Of a stretch of DNA of 64,000 nt, positions 8,323-16,174 are shown piece after piece. Source of the stretch: Halopenitus salinus (GTDB lineage Archaea > Halobacteriota > Halobacteria > Halobacteriales > Haloferacaceae); NCBI RefSeq assembly GCF_042662125.1, contig NZ_JBHSXL010000002.1, forward strand, positions 62,001 through 126,000. The letters run 5' to 3'. The position numbers and the translations under genes were made by a program. Below the pieces are notes generated by a model that worked only from the letters and a program-made list of their open reading frames with translations, searched no databases and was not told the origin of the DNA. Every line of letters starts with the position of its first letter. The stretch's first letter is position 1.

Positions 8323-9105
8323 ATGCCTAACCCATCCGAGCATAAGCGTACTGTTCGTCGTGCGTTCACGAAACAGGCTGCTGCATACGCGGAGAACGCG
8401 TCGGTAACTGATCCAGAGTGGATTGCCCGATTAGTCGAAGCAACTGGAGTTGACTCGAGTGATCGCGTGCTCGAAGTTGCCACCGGTCCCGGCCACGTAG
8501 CATTCAGCTTCGGTGATCACTGTGCAGAGGTGGTTGGATTAGATCTAACAAAAGCCCCACTCGAGATCGCTCAAGAGAAGAAGCGAGATAGCGAAACAGA
8601 GAACGTCGCCTTCATCAGGGGTGATGCTGAGGCTATTCCGTGTCCTGCTAACTCGTTTGACGTTGTTGTTTGCCGTTTGGCGCTCCATCACGTCGAGCAT
8701 CCCGACTATGTCGTTCAGGAGATGGCTCGTGTCTGTCGACCGAATGGAACTCTCGCCGTCGGAGATCTGGTTGTCAGCGAACATTCGGACCGGGCTGAAT
8801 ACCACAATACATTCGAGCGTCTCCGCGATCCCTCACACGTCCGGGCCCTTTCGATTAGTGAATTGATACACGTATTTACTGAACAGAGAATAGAAATAGA
8901 TCATCTACGGACGGACTCAGTGGTACAAAACGTCGAGAGCTGGTTATCCAACGCACAGACGCCCGAACCGCGGGCTACGGAAGCCAGAGAAATGATTCGG
9001 AAGGATGCCGAGGAAGACCTAAGTGGGACTCAACCATTCTGGCACGACGACGAACTTTATTTCAGACAGCTAAACGGTATCGTCGCAGGCCACCTGTTGG
9101 AGTGA
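8323..9105 (+). CDS. Class I SAM-dependent methyltransferase (UbiE-like)
   Basis: The 260-residue product has the Rossmann-type SAM-binding motif I VLEVATGPGHVAFSF at about residues 48-62, motif II with the acidic residue VVGLDLT, and the post-motif IPCPANSFDVVVCRLALHHVEHP. The N-terminus KRTVRRAFTKQAAAYAENA is characteristic of the UbiE/COQ5-type methyltransferases. The substrate is not determined. The start ATG at 8323 follows a 107-base gap after the membrane protein. The A-run immediately after the TGA (9113-9122) may serve as a terminator for the opposite strand. Confidence 0.8.
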   Translation: MPNPSEHKRTVRRAFTKQAAAYAENASVTDPEWIARLVEATGVDSSDRVLEVATGPGHVAFSFGDHCAEVVGLDLTKAPLEIAQEKKRDSETENVAFIRGDAEAIPCPANSFDVVVCRLALHHVEHPDYVVQEMARVCRPNGTLAVGDLVVSEHSDRAEYHNTFERLRDPSHVRALSISELIHVFTEQRIEIDHLRTDSVVQNVESWLSNAQTPEPRATEAREMIRKDAEEDLSGTQPFWHDDELYFRQLNGIVAGHLLE

Positions 9106-9326
9106 AGTCAATCACAAAAAAAAGCCTCGTTGAGATTACTGGTAAGTGGTCCACATCCAAGATATTCAGTATAAGTGACGGACGAACTACATGAACCTTG
9201 CCTCTGAATGAAGCGGGATGTTAGCTCTGATGAGCGGTACAATTTGCTGTACACTTTCGAGTACTCCCGGGCAAGTACGAGTCTCGGTCGAGTGCATCGA
9301 TGTAGTCCGAGGAATCTTCGTGCCAC

Positions 9327-10688
9327 TCACCGTGGGTCCTCCGACGTGGTGTCGGTCGACGAGCCCCGTGACACGTCAGGAACGAGTACACCCACGAGCC
9401 CGTTCGGACTGTGGGTTCGAATCACGGAACCCATGTTCCAGCTGAACACAAGAATGCCAGCAACGATCAAGAGACCGCCAACCCCTGCGAGGAGTGACGA
9501 GAGAGTCGTCCAATCCGCGACAATGAGCGCGAGGCCGCCGATCGTGAACAGACCGAGGTCGAGGGCTGCCAGCCTGTCGTCGTAGAGGTCGTCGATCATC
9601 GGCACGGCCTCGTAGCCGAGGCGATCGCTGTAGTGGTGCACCCAGACGATGAAGGGAACGATATGGTAGATCGTTCCGAGGACGACGAAGCCGATTACGC
9701 CGAGTCCGAGCAGGTGTGTGGCTCCCGGGGCGCCGAATCGGGTTGTCGGCGCGACCGGATCGACGATCCATACCGGAACAGTCGCGAGGACCCACGCAGC
9801 CATCGCCGCTGCCGCGACAGTGTACCGTGAGAGCATCGGCGTCCACGGGACCTGGGTTTCGTAGAGACGACGGGCAAGGACGACGCTCATACACCCGATT
9901 CCACCGAGAATCAGGAGCGCCCCCACGCGGGCGAGCGCAACGTGACCGACCAGCCGACCGGTCGCCAGAGCGACCACGCCGATCGGGTAGAATACCTCCT
10001 CGAAGCCCTGGAGGTACGTGTCGATTCCGTGGAGGTCAGTCTGGGTGAACATCGTTCCCAACTGATAGAGCGCACCGAGGACCGTCGTCAGAACGGCGCC
10101 GTAAATAGCAAGCGTGGCGTGGGCCGAGACGACATCGACGCGTGAAAGTCCAACTGGGACGAACAGCGGTCGAACGAAATCGACCGCAAGTGCCACGCCG
10201 AGAAGCGTGAGCGCCACGAAGAACGCGAGTGCGAACGCAAAGTGTCGTTCGGTCACGTCGTACCGACCGTCGATGGTGACCAGCGTCCGGGCGATGTTGT
10301 AGACGAACACCCAGAAACCGATGGCCATCAAGGTACCGAAGACCGGCGTGAGCCGAAGCCAGCCGCCGGTCAGTGCGACCGCAAAACCAACCAGTCCGAT
10401 ACCGACAATCCACAGTTGGACGGTCGCGAGCCGGCGACTGTGGAGCGTGACGCCGGACCAAACGGGCACGAACTGGGTCATCGCACCCATAATCGTGATA
10501 CAGACCCACCCCGCCAGCAGCAGGTGAATGTGAGCGAGCGGGAGGAGCCCCGATCCTATTCCGAAGGCGTTTGCTAGGCCGGCAACTCCCCCGAGAAACA
10601 AGAACCCGATAGCCACGACGAAGTGTCGTAACGGGACGGTCATCGGGGGCTGCTTCTCCGTCTCCAGGTTCCCAGGAACGACACTCAT
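9327..10688 (-). CDS. Heme-copper oxidase subunit I-like membrane protein
   Basis: This 453-residue membrane protein has about 12 helices. Conserved histidines lie in LAHIHLLLAGWVC (helix 2 type heme ligand), VVSAHATLAIYG, and ATHLLGLGVIGFVVLGTIYHIVPFIVWVHH. The HIH and late-helix His pattern resembles cbb3/NOR-type subunit I, but no cytochrome c or subunit II gene is next to it. It therefore may bind heme without being a pump, or serve in NO chemistry. The start ATG 10688 is followed by the polar leader SVVPGNLETEKQPP. A 15-base motif CTCCGAATATATTCA, also found at 11886, lies 37-52 bases upstream. Confidence 0.7.
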   Translation of the reverse strand: MSVVPGNLETEKQPPMTVPLRHFVVAIGFLFLGGVAGLANAFGIGSGLLPLAHIHLLLAGWVCITIMGAMTQFVPVWSGVTLHSRRLATVQLWIVGIGLVGFAVALTGGWLRLTPVFGTLMAIGFWVFVYNIARTLVTIDGRYDVTERHFAFALAFFVALTLLGVALAVDFVRPLFVPVGLSRVDVVSAHATLAIYGAVLTTVLGALYQLGTMFTQTDLHGIDTYLQGFEEVFYPIGVVALATGRLVGHVALARVGALLILGGIGCMSVVLARRLYETQVPWTPMLSRYTVAAAAMAAWVLATVPVWIVDPVAPTTRFGAPGATHLLGLGVIGFVVLGTIYHIVPFIVWVHHYSDRLGYEAVPMIDDLYDDRLAALDLGLFTIGGLALIVADWTTLSSLLAGVGGLLIVAGILVFSWNMGSVIRTHSPNGLVGVLVPDVSRGSSTDTTSEDPR

Positions 10689-10724
10689 CGTCTACGCTTT
10701 CGTGATGGACCTGTGAGTCGATGC

Positions 10725-10740
10725 CTCCGAATATATTCAG
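10725..10740. promoter_or_regulatory. Shared CTCCGAATATATTCA promoter-like motif, copy A
   Basis: The 15-base string CTCCGAATATATTCA is repeated exactly at 11886-11900. In the minus direction it contains TGAATATATTCGG, an AT-rich half-palindrome of the GAA-N4-TTC type. It sits 37-52 bases before the ATG of the oxidase-like gene, where a TATA element or operator would be. A related CCGGATATATTCG lies at 3693-3705 upstream of the CopD-like gene. The role as TATA box plus regulator site is inferred. Confidence 0.4.
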
Positions 10741-10872
10741 TCACAGCTGCGTATCGGCGGTCGTACGGACCAACGCCATCCGTCGCTTCGCTAGCGGCGA
10801 GCATCCTACTGGTCGTCGCCTGCTATCGCTGTATACGTCGCCGTTGCGTTCGAGAGATGGTGTCGCATTCGA

Positions 10873-11136
10873 TCACTCCCTCATATACTCGCGTGCGATC
10901 GTCTCGGCCTCCGAGAGATCCTCGGTAATACCGAGTTGCCGGTTGTCAGTACCCTGGACCCGAACCAGAAACCGCCAGCCTTCGAACGAATTGGGTTCTT
11001 GGATGTCGTTGATGTAGATGGTCCGATCGCCGTCCGAATACGCGATCCGAGTGTAGTCGCGCTCGATGAACGAATCACGATACTGCTGTTTGTGTCGAAG
11101 TTGCCATCCTTTGGGGAGCGTTTTCGTCACTGCCAT
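10873..11136 (-). CDS. Hypothetical protein, 87 residues
   Basis: I do not recognise this protein. It is a compact basic-to-acidic alpha/beta sequence, beginning MAVTKTLPKGWQLRH and ending SEAETIAREYMRE, with no Cys, no membrane helix and no signal peptide. It contains a KQQYRDSFIERDYTRIAYSDG segment typical of small nucleic-acid or peptide-binding folds, but this is weak. The gene lies 93 bases downstream of the 223-residue gene, in the same direction, and may be co-transcribed. Start ATG at 11136. Confidence 0.6.
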   Translation of the reverse strand: MAVTKTLPKGWQLRHKQQYRDSFIERDYTRIAYSDGDRTIYINDIQEPNSFEGWRFLVRVQGTDNRQLGITEDLSEAETIAREYMRE

Positions 11137-11229
11137 GTTGAATCATTGGTTGGGTGGGGAGGTCAGTGTCGATGCGAAAATGTTCATGCTACTGCCCCCG
11201 ATGTGGGTACCGTTACCCCCGCCTTCGTC

Positions 11230-11901
11230 TCAGAACGGTGCCTGAGGACCGCGGCTGGTCCCCTCCTCCTTCATCGCGCGCTCCATCGGGTTTGAGCCGA
11301 CTTCACGGGCTTCGGTCGGTTCGGCTTCGGGGTCGCCCTCCTCAAGGAACGTCGTTTCGAGTTCTGCGAGTTGTTCGTTGATCGCTTCGCTCTGGTGGTG
11401 CATCGGCGCCGCCCGGACGCGAACGAGGTCGTACTCGTGACGATCAGACAGGCCGTTCCAGGCCCTGAACGATCCGATTGTCAGCGTGTGCGTCTGCGGA
11501 CAAAATGGCGTCGTGGGGGTGAATTCAGCCCGCAAGACGCTATCGATGTCGTCGGCGTCGATGGCGTCGTCAACATCGGGTGATTCCACCGCATACCGAT
11601 ACCCTGCGCCGGGATGGCGCGTATCGAGGTTCAACCGTGCGAGGTTATAGTTGAACGTCATGTCGTATACCTTCCGCTCCTCAAAGAGTTCACGCGTCAA
11701 TCTGTGGAAGATGACGTGGTCCAACCCAGCCAGGATATTGTGTTCGTCGAGAAACGGCCCTGGCATCGGGACGTTATCGGAGACGAACTCATCGTAGGGA
11801 TCGAAGAGCTCGTCGTCCTCGCCGCCGAACGGAGATGGGAACCCAGGCATAGGTAATCGTACGGTCCCGGGGAGCGTGGTTGGTTCTCCGAATATATTCA
11901 A
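11230..11901 (-). CDS. Hypothetical protein with FCPQTHTL motif
   Basis: The 223-residue acidic protein is not recognised with certainty. A central stretch, EFTPTTPFCPQTHTLTIGSFRAWNGL, followed by HEYDLVRVRAAPMHHQSEAINEQL, recalls the TPTCPxA motif of MIP18/SufT-like Fe-S proteins. The PFCPQTH match is only partial. The N-terminus contains PMPGFPSPFGG and PMPGPFLDEHNILAGL. If translation begins at ATG 11850 (MPGFPSPF), the shared CTCCGAATATATTCA motif lies wholly upstream; with the start used here it overlaps the first codons. It precedes the 87-residue gene in the same direction. Confidence 0.55.
   Translation of the reverse strand: MNIFGEPTTLPGTVRLPMPGFPSPFGGEDDELFDPYDEFVSDNVPMPGPFLDEHNILAGLDHVIFHRLTRELFEERKVYDMTFNYNLARLNLDTRHPGAGYRYAVESPDVDDAIDADDIDSVLRAEFTPTTPFCPQTHTLTIGSFRAWNGLSDRHEYDLVRVRAAPMHHQSEAINEQLAELETTFLEEGDPEAEPTEAREVGSNPMERAMKEEGTSRGPQAPF
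11886..11900. promoter_or_regulatory. Shared CTCCGAATATATTCA promoter-like motif, copy B
   Basis: This is the second exact copy of the motif at 10725-10740. It lies over the first codons of the ORF used for the 223-residue gene, if that gene starts at ATG 11901; if it starts at 11850, the motif would be 36-50 bases upstream, the same distance as in copy A. That match of spacing favours the 11850 start. Confidence 0.35.
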
Positions 11902-11991
11902 GCGAGTATGGATTCGGACAGGAAATGGGGAGTCACTTAGTCTTCGTTTCCAGAGAAATTGAGCCGGTCGAAAGATCCCTGCTGACGACCG

Positions 11992-12312
11992 CTACGAAAC
12001 GTGAACTCTGACGACGTGTCCCCCGCAACCACACTGTTCTATGTATTCCCACTCCACGTCGTCACCACCTTCGCTCTCTAATACGTCGTAGAGGTAGCCC
12101 TCTGGATGACCGTGGTTGGCGTGTGTGACGAGGTTCACGTGGTTGCCGGGGGCGGTGTGTTCGATCGCCGAAAGGGCCTGGTCGACCACCAGTTGCCTAT
12201 CGTCGGCGTGTTCCGGTTTCTCGAGGTTCGCTGACCACGAGTTGTCGTGAATTCGGTCAGTGACGGGCTGTGCGTCGTGGTCGTGGTCGTGGTCGTCGTG
12301 GGTACTAGACAT
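11992..12312 (-). CDS. CGCGG-motif small protein, putative rSAM-modified RiPP precursor
   Basis: With the ATG at 12312 the product has 106 residues, beginning MSSTHDDHDHDHDAQPV (a His/Asp-rich leader that may bind metal). It continues with LVVDQALSAIEHTAPG, and LVTHANHGHPEGYLYDVLE, and ends EQCGCGGHVVRVHVS. The CGCGG pentapeptide near the C-terminus matches the name-giving motif of the CGCGG family of putative radical-SAM-modified RiPP proteins in haloarchaea. It is a paralogue of the gene at 498-815. No radical SAM maturase is present in the window, so the proposed modification would need an enzyme encoded elsewhere. Confidence 0.65.
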   Translation of the reverse strand: MSSTHDDHDHDHDAQPVTDRIHDNSWSANLEKPEHADDRQLVVDQALSAIEHTAPGNHVNLVTHANHGHPEGYLYDVLESEGGDDVEWEYIEQCGCGGHVVRVHVS

Positions 12313-12461
12313 AGTTTCCATTCCGATATACGGGGGCAAATGCGATAAATACCAGGCCGATTCCCACGTATCAATACCAGGACGTGATCTTCCCTCGTCC
12401 ATCGGACCTCCTGAATAGATTCGGGTTAAGGTGTTTGCCTATCTCGCCCTGACGAGCAGTT

Positions 12462-12722
12462 ATGCCAGAGATTGCTTCGTACGTGGAGGAAGTCGGAGCA
12501 CCAACTGACCGACCGACTGAAACCATCGATGCCAGAGAGCTACCGCCGCCACAACCACTGAAGAACACGCTCGAACGGCTTGCTGACCTCGACGACGAGG
12601 TGGTACTCGTCCAGCGGAACGACCGCGCACCCCAGCACCTCTATCCGCAACTGGACGACCGGGGCTACACGTACGAGACGATCGAAGGCGACGAGCAGGT
12701 CGTCACCGTTATCTGGCGATAG
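12462..12722 (+). CDS. DUF2249-family protein
   Basis: The 86-residue product shows the DUF2249 pattern TIDARELPPPQPLKNTLERLADLDDEVVLVQRNDRAPQHLYPQL followed by the RGYTYETIEGDEQVVTVIW end. Unlike the TusA-like gene at 2381 there is no Cys. It is divergently transcribed from the CGCGG gene across a 149-base gap, and followed by the Bat-type regulator at 12829. The co-occurrence with the other two DUF2249 genes suggests a common pathway connected with NO or nitrite, but this is inferred. Confidence 0.8.
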   Translation: MPEIASYVEEVGAPTDRPTETIDARELPPPQPLKNTLERLADLDDEVVLVQRNDRAPQHLYPQLDDRGYTYETIEGDEQVVTVIWR

Positions 12723-12793
12723 TAGCGTTTGTTCAGAGGAATCTCCTCGGGATCGATTTTGGTCGCACAGTCACTCGCACATGTTCGGAGATG

Positions 12794-12802
12794 CTTTTAA
12801 TA
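12794..12802 (+). promoter_or_regulatory. TATA-like element upstream of Bat-type regulator
   Basis: The sequence CTTTTAATA at 12794-12802 lies 27-35 bases before the ATG at 12829, the distance expected for an archaeal TATA box when transcription begins at or very near the start codon (leaderless mRNA). It is followed by the inverted repeat at 12812-12829. Confidence 0.5.
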
Positions 12803-12811
12803 GCTAACCGA

Positions 12812-12829
12812 TTTTAGGTTTACCTAAAA
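12812..12829. promoter_or_regulatory. Perfect palindrome TTTTAGGT-TT-ACCTAAAA overlapping start codon
   Basis: Eight-base perfect arms with a two-base centre end at the A of the ATG of the downstream gene. The TTAGG/CCTAA halves are like DtxR-family iron boxes. With a TATA element about 30 bases upstream, the site would cover the transcription start, an ideal position for repression. A DtxR-like regulator is encoded at 5042-5500 in this window; direct binding is inference. Confidence 0.55.
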
Positions 12830-13488
12830 TGGTGTGTGCTTCACTGACCCTGACGATCCCGAAGCGAACTTGGATTGGTACCGTCTCACGAAACCATCCT
12901 TCAGCAGAATTTCGTGTTCGATCTGCTCAGTCTGCCGACGCCGTCGGCGTTGGATTCGTCGAGCTACTGGCAGAGAAGCCAACGGAGATTATCGAATCGA
13001 TCCGGTCGTTCGACCCTGTACACACTGTGGAGGTGTTCCACCAAGAGCCGAATCGAGCTCTCCTCCAGATCGAGGCGGACAAACCGATTCTCTTGGACGT
13101 TCTCGACAAAGCGGGCGTCCCAGTGGAGATGCCCTTCGAAATCCAGAACGGCCAGGTCGAATGGAAACTGACCACGACGCGAAACAGGTTATCGACGCTT
13201 GGGTCGGCGCTGGATGAGTCGGAGGTCGGATACGTCGTCGAGCACATCCACGCCAAGCCTGAGTTCGATCGAATCCTGACCAACAAGCAGCAACGACTGA
13301 TCGAAGCTGCCTTGAGACGGGGATACTACGACTCCCCACGACAGTGTACGCAGGAGGACCTCGCAGCGTCACTGGACATGGCGAAGTCGACGTGTTCAGA
13401 GATTCTGCACCGCGCCGAGGAACGAATTGTCAAGTCGTTCGAGCGCGGAACCGAATCAGACCGTACTGCGCCCCGACAGACCGCCTAA
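12829..13488 (+). CDS. Bat-type (bacterioopsin activator-like) HTH transcription regulator
   Basis: The 219-residue protein has an N-terminal alpha/beta sensing domain (residues about 25-150, with ADKPILLDVLDKAGVPVEMPF). The C-terminal HTH_10 domain contains LTNKQQRLIEAALRRGYYDSPRQCTQEDLAASLDMAKSTCSEILHRAEERIV, typical of haloarchaeal Bat-like regulators. It does not show the N-terminal cysteine cluster known from NarO-like anaerobic regulators; the two visible Cys lie in the HTH region. The palindromic operator over its start suggests autoregulation or control by a DtxR-like protein. The target genes are likely in this cluster, but this is inferred. Confidence 0.8.
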   Translation: MVCASLTLTIPKRTWIGTVSRNHPSAEFRVRSAQSADAVGVGFVELLAEKPTEIIESIRSFDPVHTVEVFHQEPNRALLQIEADKPILLDVLDKAGVPVEMPFEIQNGQVEWKLTTTRNRLSTLGSALDESEVGYVVEHIHAKPEFDRILTNKQQRLIEAALRRGYYDSPRQCTQEDLAASLDMAKSTCSEILHRAEERIVKSFERGTESDRTAPRQTA

Positions 13489-13611
13489 CGGCCACCTCAC
13501 AGACATCTGCTTTTCTGACCCGTGCTGGCAGCAGATGTACTCCTCGTGAGGAACTCACACAGAGTATGTTCGGGCCGGCATTTTTCACCCGACGGCTCGA
13601 AGTGAATCTCG

Positions 13612-14085
13612 ATGGTTTCCCAAGGAGACACTGCACCGACGTTCACTGCAACGCTCGGCACGAGCGACCACGAACCGTTCAACTTCGAAGATCACATCGG
13701 TACTGATCCAGTCGTTCTCGCCTTCTTCCCTGGGGCGTTCACACCTCCGTGTACGAACGAGATGGTCGCGCTCCAGGAGCGAATCGATGAGTTCGGGGAG
13801 GGTGGCGCAACTGTCTTCGGCGTGAGCGCCGACTCCCCGTTCTCTCAGGGTGCGTTCCGCGAGGAACACGGGATCGAATTCGACCTCGTCAGCGACATGG
13901 CCGGCGACGCCATCCGGGCATACGATCTCGAAATCAACATCGAGCCGCTCGGGCTCTACGACGTCGCAAATCGGGCGGTGTTCGTCGTCGACGAGGACAG
14001 GACGATTACCTACGATTGGGTTGCCGACGATCCGACGAACGAACCCGACTACGACGAACTGACCGAGGCTGTAAGAGCCGCGTAG
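13612..14085 (+). CDS. 1-Cys peroxiredoxin (AhpC/TSA family)
   Basis: The 157-residue thioredoxin-fold protein has the peroxidatic motif FPGAFTPPCTNEM, with Cys47 following the PxxxTxxC pattern, and the VVFxVDEDRTI-type strand near the C-terminus (FVVDEDRTITYDW). There is no second cysteine in the sequence, so it is of the 1-Cys type and needs an external thiol partner. It reduces peroxides or peroxynitrite, which fits the NO-linked cluster. It starts at ATG 13612 and follows the Bat regulator by 123 bases. Confidence 0.9.
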   Translation: MVSQGDTAPTFTATLGTSDHEPFNFEDHIGTDPVVLAFFPGAFTPPCTNEMVALQERIDEFGEGGATVFGVSADSPFSQGAFREEHGIEFDLVSDMAGDAIRAYDLEINIEPLGLYDVANRAVFVVDEDRTITYDWVADDPTNEPDYDELTEAVRAA

Positions 14086-14375
14086 TGTTCGGATGAATCT
14101 GGACAAATTCTGATTTCCACTCACGGTTACAGTCCTCAGAAATGGACTCACAAATTCTCGAGTACCTATGTCTGATCAAGGTCACCGAGTAGGTCGTTCA
14201 TATGCTAGACGCCGACTGCAATCCGGACGGGCGAATTCGAAAATCGATGGTTTCCTATTCGGCAAATAAGGTATCCCAGCAGATATGAGTGAACGCGTAG
14301 ACCATCGATAAAAAGCGGTGAAATCGATATACAGGCCACTTTTCTCTCCAAATCGAGAAACGAGTTCATAGACAA
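14086..14375. other. 290-base intergenic region with a nine-base inverted repeat
   Basis: I see no open reading frame of coding quality. A perfect inverted repeat ATCGATGGT / ACCATCGAT occurs at 14243-14251 and 14301-14309, spaced by 49 bases and 66-74 bases before the transporter start (right arm). It may be an operator pair or a coincidence. The region otherwise holds the promoter of the transporter at 14376. Confidence 0.4.
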
Positions 14376-15224
14376 ATGGGACCGATAACAGTCACCGCAG
14401 TCATCGATTTTGTGACAGTCGTCTTCGTGCTCGCGACGATGCTTTCGATGGGGCTTGCGTTGACGACCGACGAGATCCTCATATCACTCGGACAACGGTG
14501 GCTGCTGGCGAAATCACTGCTCGTGAATCTCGTCCTCGTTCCGCTGCTGGCGTTCGCATTCGTCCTTGCTGTTCCGATGGAGACCGGTCACGTCGTCGGA
14601 CTCCTGTTGATCGCCATGGCCCCGGGAGCACCCTTTGGTCCGAAACTAGCCGAGATCTCGAACAGCGACGTCGCGTTCGCGAGCGGGCTGATGGCTGCTC
14701 TGGGTGTCGTCTCCGTCGCGACGATACCGATTACGGTGGCACTCCTCATGCCCGGCGATGTCTCAGCTGACCCGCTCGGAATCGCCCGAATCGTTGTCGT
14801 GACGCAGCTGATCCCTCTGATCGGTGGCCTCGGCGTCAAGGCGCGCTTTCAGTCAATTGCAACGCGATTGCATCCACCGATCCAGGGACTCTCAACCGTC
14901 TTGCTCGTTCTCCTGATTATCCTCTTGACGCTCGTCTATGCCGGCGAAATGCGCCAACTCGTCGGTACCGGGACACTGTTCATCTCGGTCGCTGTCGTCG
15001 GCGCTGCGTTACTCCTCGGATACGCCCTCGGTGGACCAGGTAAAGGCACGCGGGAAGTCCTCGCCACGACGACTGCCGCGCGAAACGTTGCCATCGCGTT
15101 GCTCATCGCCACGACGAGTTTCCGCGACCCAGGCGTGCTCACCATCATCGTTGCGTTCGGACTCCTCAGTCTCGTCATCTCGGGCCCAGTTGCGAGTTTC
15201 TGGGGCCGACCCGGCGAAGCGTGA
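14376..15224 (+). CDS. Bile acid:sodium symporter (BASS)-family transporter
   Basis: The 282-residue membrane protein has about nine to ten hydrophobic helices, beginning at FVTVVFVLATMLSMGLALT. The family motifs ALLIAxxAPGAPFGPKL and the later AARNVAIALLIATTSF (a Glu/Gln-site helix in BASS) are present. BASS proteins couple uptake or export of organic anions to Na+. In haloarchaea the substrate is unknown. The start ATG is at 14376 and the gene precedes the MBL-fold gene by 92 bases. Confidence 0.85.
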   Translation: MGPITVTAVIDFVTVVFVLATMLSMGLALTTDEILISLGQRWLLAKSLLVNLVLVPLLAFAFVLAVPMETGHVVGLLLIAMAPGAPFGPKLAEISNSDVAFASGLMAALGVVSVATIPITVALLMPGDVSADPLGIARIVVVTQLIPLIGGLGVKARFQSIATRLHPPIQGLSTVLLVLLIILLTLVYAGEMRQLVGTGTLFISVAVVGAALLLGYALGGPGKGTREVLATTTAARNVAIALLIATTSFRDPGVLTIIVAFGLLSLVISGPVASFWGRPGEA

Positions 15225-15316
15225 CCCACTACAGCAGTGGTACCTATCCGTCGAAGGAACCCTGTGATCCAAGCGACGGTGCGAACGTACAAACGGCTTT
15301 GTCCCGTAGAAAAACT

Positions 15317-16174
15317 ATGGAAATCACCCTCGTCGGTACGGGAAGTCCCATCCCAATTCCCGAGCGTGGTGGCACGAGCATCGTCGTTGACATCGCAGAC
15401 GAACGCGTTCTGATTGACTGTGGGCCAAACACCGTCTACGGCCTCATGGATGCGCGAATTCCATTTGGAGAGATCGAGACGATGTTCTTCACCCACCATC
15501 ACCTGGACCACAACGCGTCGTTCTTCCACTTCGCGTTCACGAGTTGGACCGAGGGTGGCCGCGAATCGCTCACCGTGTACGGACCCGACGGCACCGACCG
15601 GCTCGTCGACGCGCTGTACGACGTCTACGCGGAAGACATCGAGTACCGCAAGGACATCTATCCGACTGACGGCATCTCGAACATCGAAACCGAACTTGTG
15701 ACAGAGGAGTTCAGTCAAGAAATGAACGGCTGGAAGGTCGACGCACTCCCGGTCGAACATTCCATCGAGACGTACGCATTCCGCTTCGAGGAACACGAAA
15801 CCGGTTCGTCGTTCGTCTTCTCCGGCGACACGCGGAAGATCCCGTCGCTCGCAGAGTTCGCTTCTGATGCAGACGTCCTCGTGCAGGACTGTAACACTGC
15901 CCCGGTCGACAAGGACCGTGTGCCGGACGAGGACGACCAGTTCGTCTGGCAACGGTATGCCGAGGGAGAACGAGACCTGGACCAGTCGACACTGACGGCC
16001 AATCACTGTGATGCCACAGACGCGGGAGAACTCGCCCAGGACGCTGGCGTCCAGACGCTCGTTCTCACGCACATCATGCCGTACCGTGATCTCGAATCGA
16101 TGCGGCGAGATGCCGAGGCAGTATTCGACGGCGACGTGATCGTGGCTGAGGATGGGTTTACCCTCTCTCCATAG
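15317..16174 (+). CDS. Metallo-beta-lactamase-fold hydrolase, RNase Z-like
   Basis: Starting at MEITLVGTGSPIP (ATG 15317), the 285-residue protein has the RNase Z/MBL signature: LIDCGPNTVYGL, then the metal motif FFTHHHLDHNA, and later FSGDTRKI and NHCDATDAGELAQDAGV, ending with LVLTHIMP. These supply the His and Asp ligands of a binuclear zinc site. It lacks a clear exosite arm, so it may be a general hydrolase and not a tRNA-processing enzyme. It is 92 bases after the transporter, perhaps co-transcribed. Confidence 0.85.
   Translation: MEITLVGTGSPIPIPERGGTSIVVDIADERVLIDCGPNTVYGLMDARIPFGEIETMFFTHHHLDHNASFFHFAFTSWTEGGRESLTVYGPDGTDRLVDALYDVYAEDIEYRKDIYPTDGISNIETELVTEEFSQEMNGWKVDALPVEHSIETYAFRFEEHETGSSFVFSGDTRKIPSLAEFASDADVLVQDCNTAPVDKDRVPDEDDQFVWQRYAEGERDLDQSTLTANHCDATDAGELAQDAGVQTLVLTHIMPYRDLESMRRDAEAVFDGDVIVAEDGFTLSP

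Noticed and set aside
9405..9430. A GGTTCGAATC-type sequence like a tRNA T-loop
   Set aside because: It lies in the coding sequence of the oxidase-like gene, and no matching acceptor stem or anticodon arm is nearby.
11154..11381. Plus-strand frame with CSCYCPRCG, zinc-ribbon-like start
   Set aside because: The rest is Arg/Ser-rich and overlaps the 223-residue gene in antisense; no conserved fold beyond the short Cys stretch.
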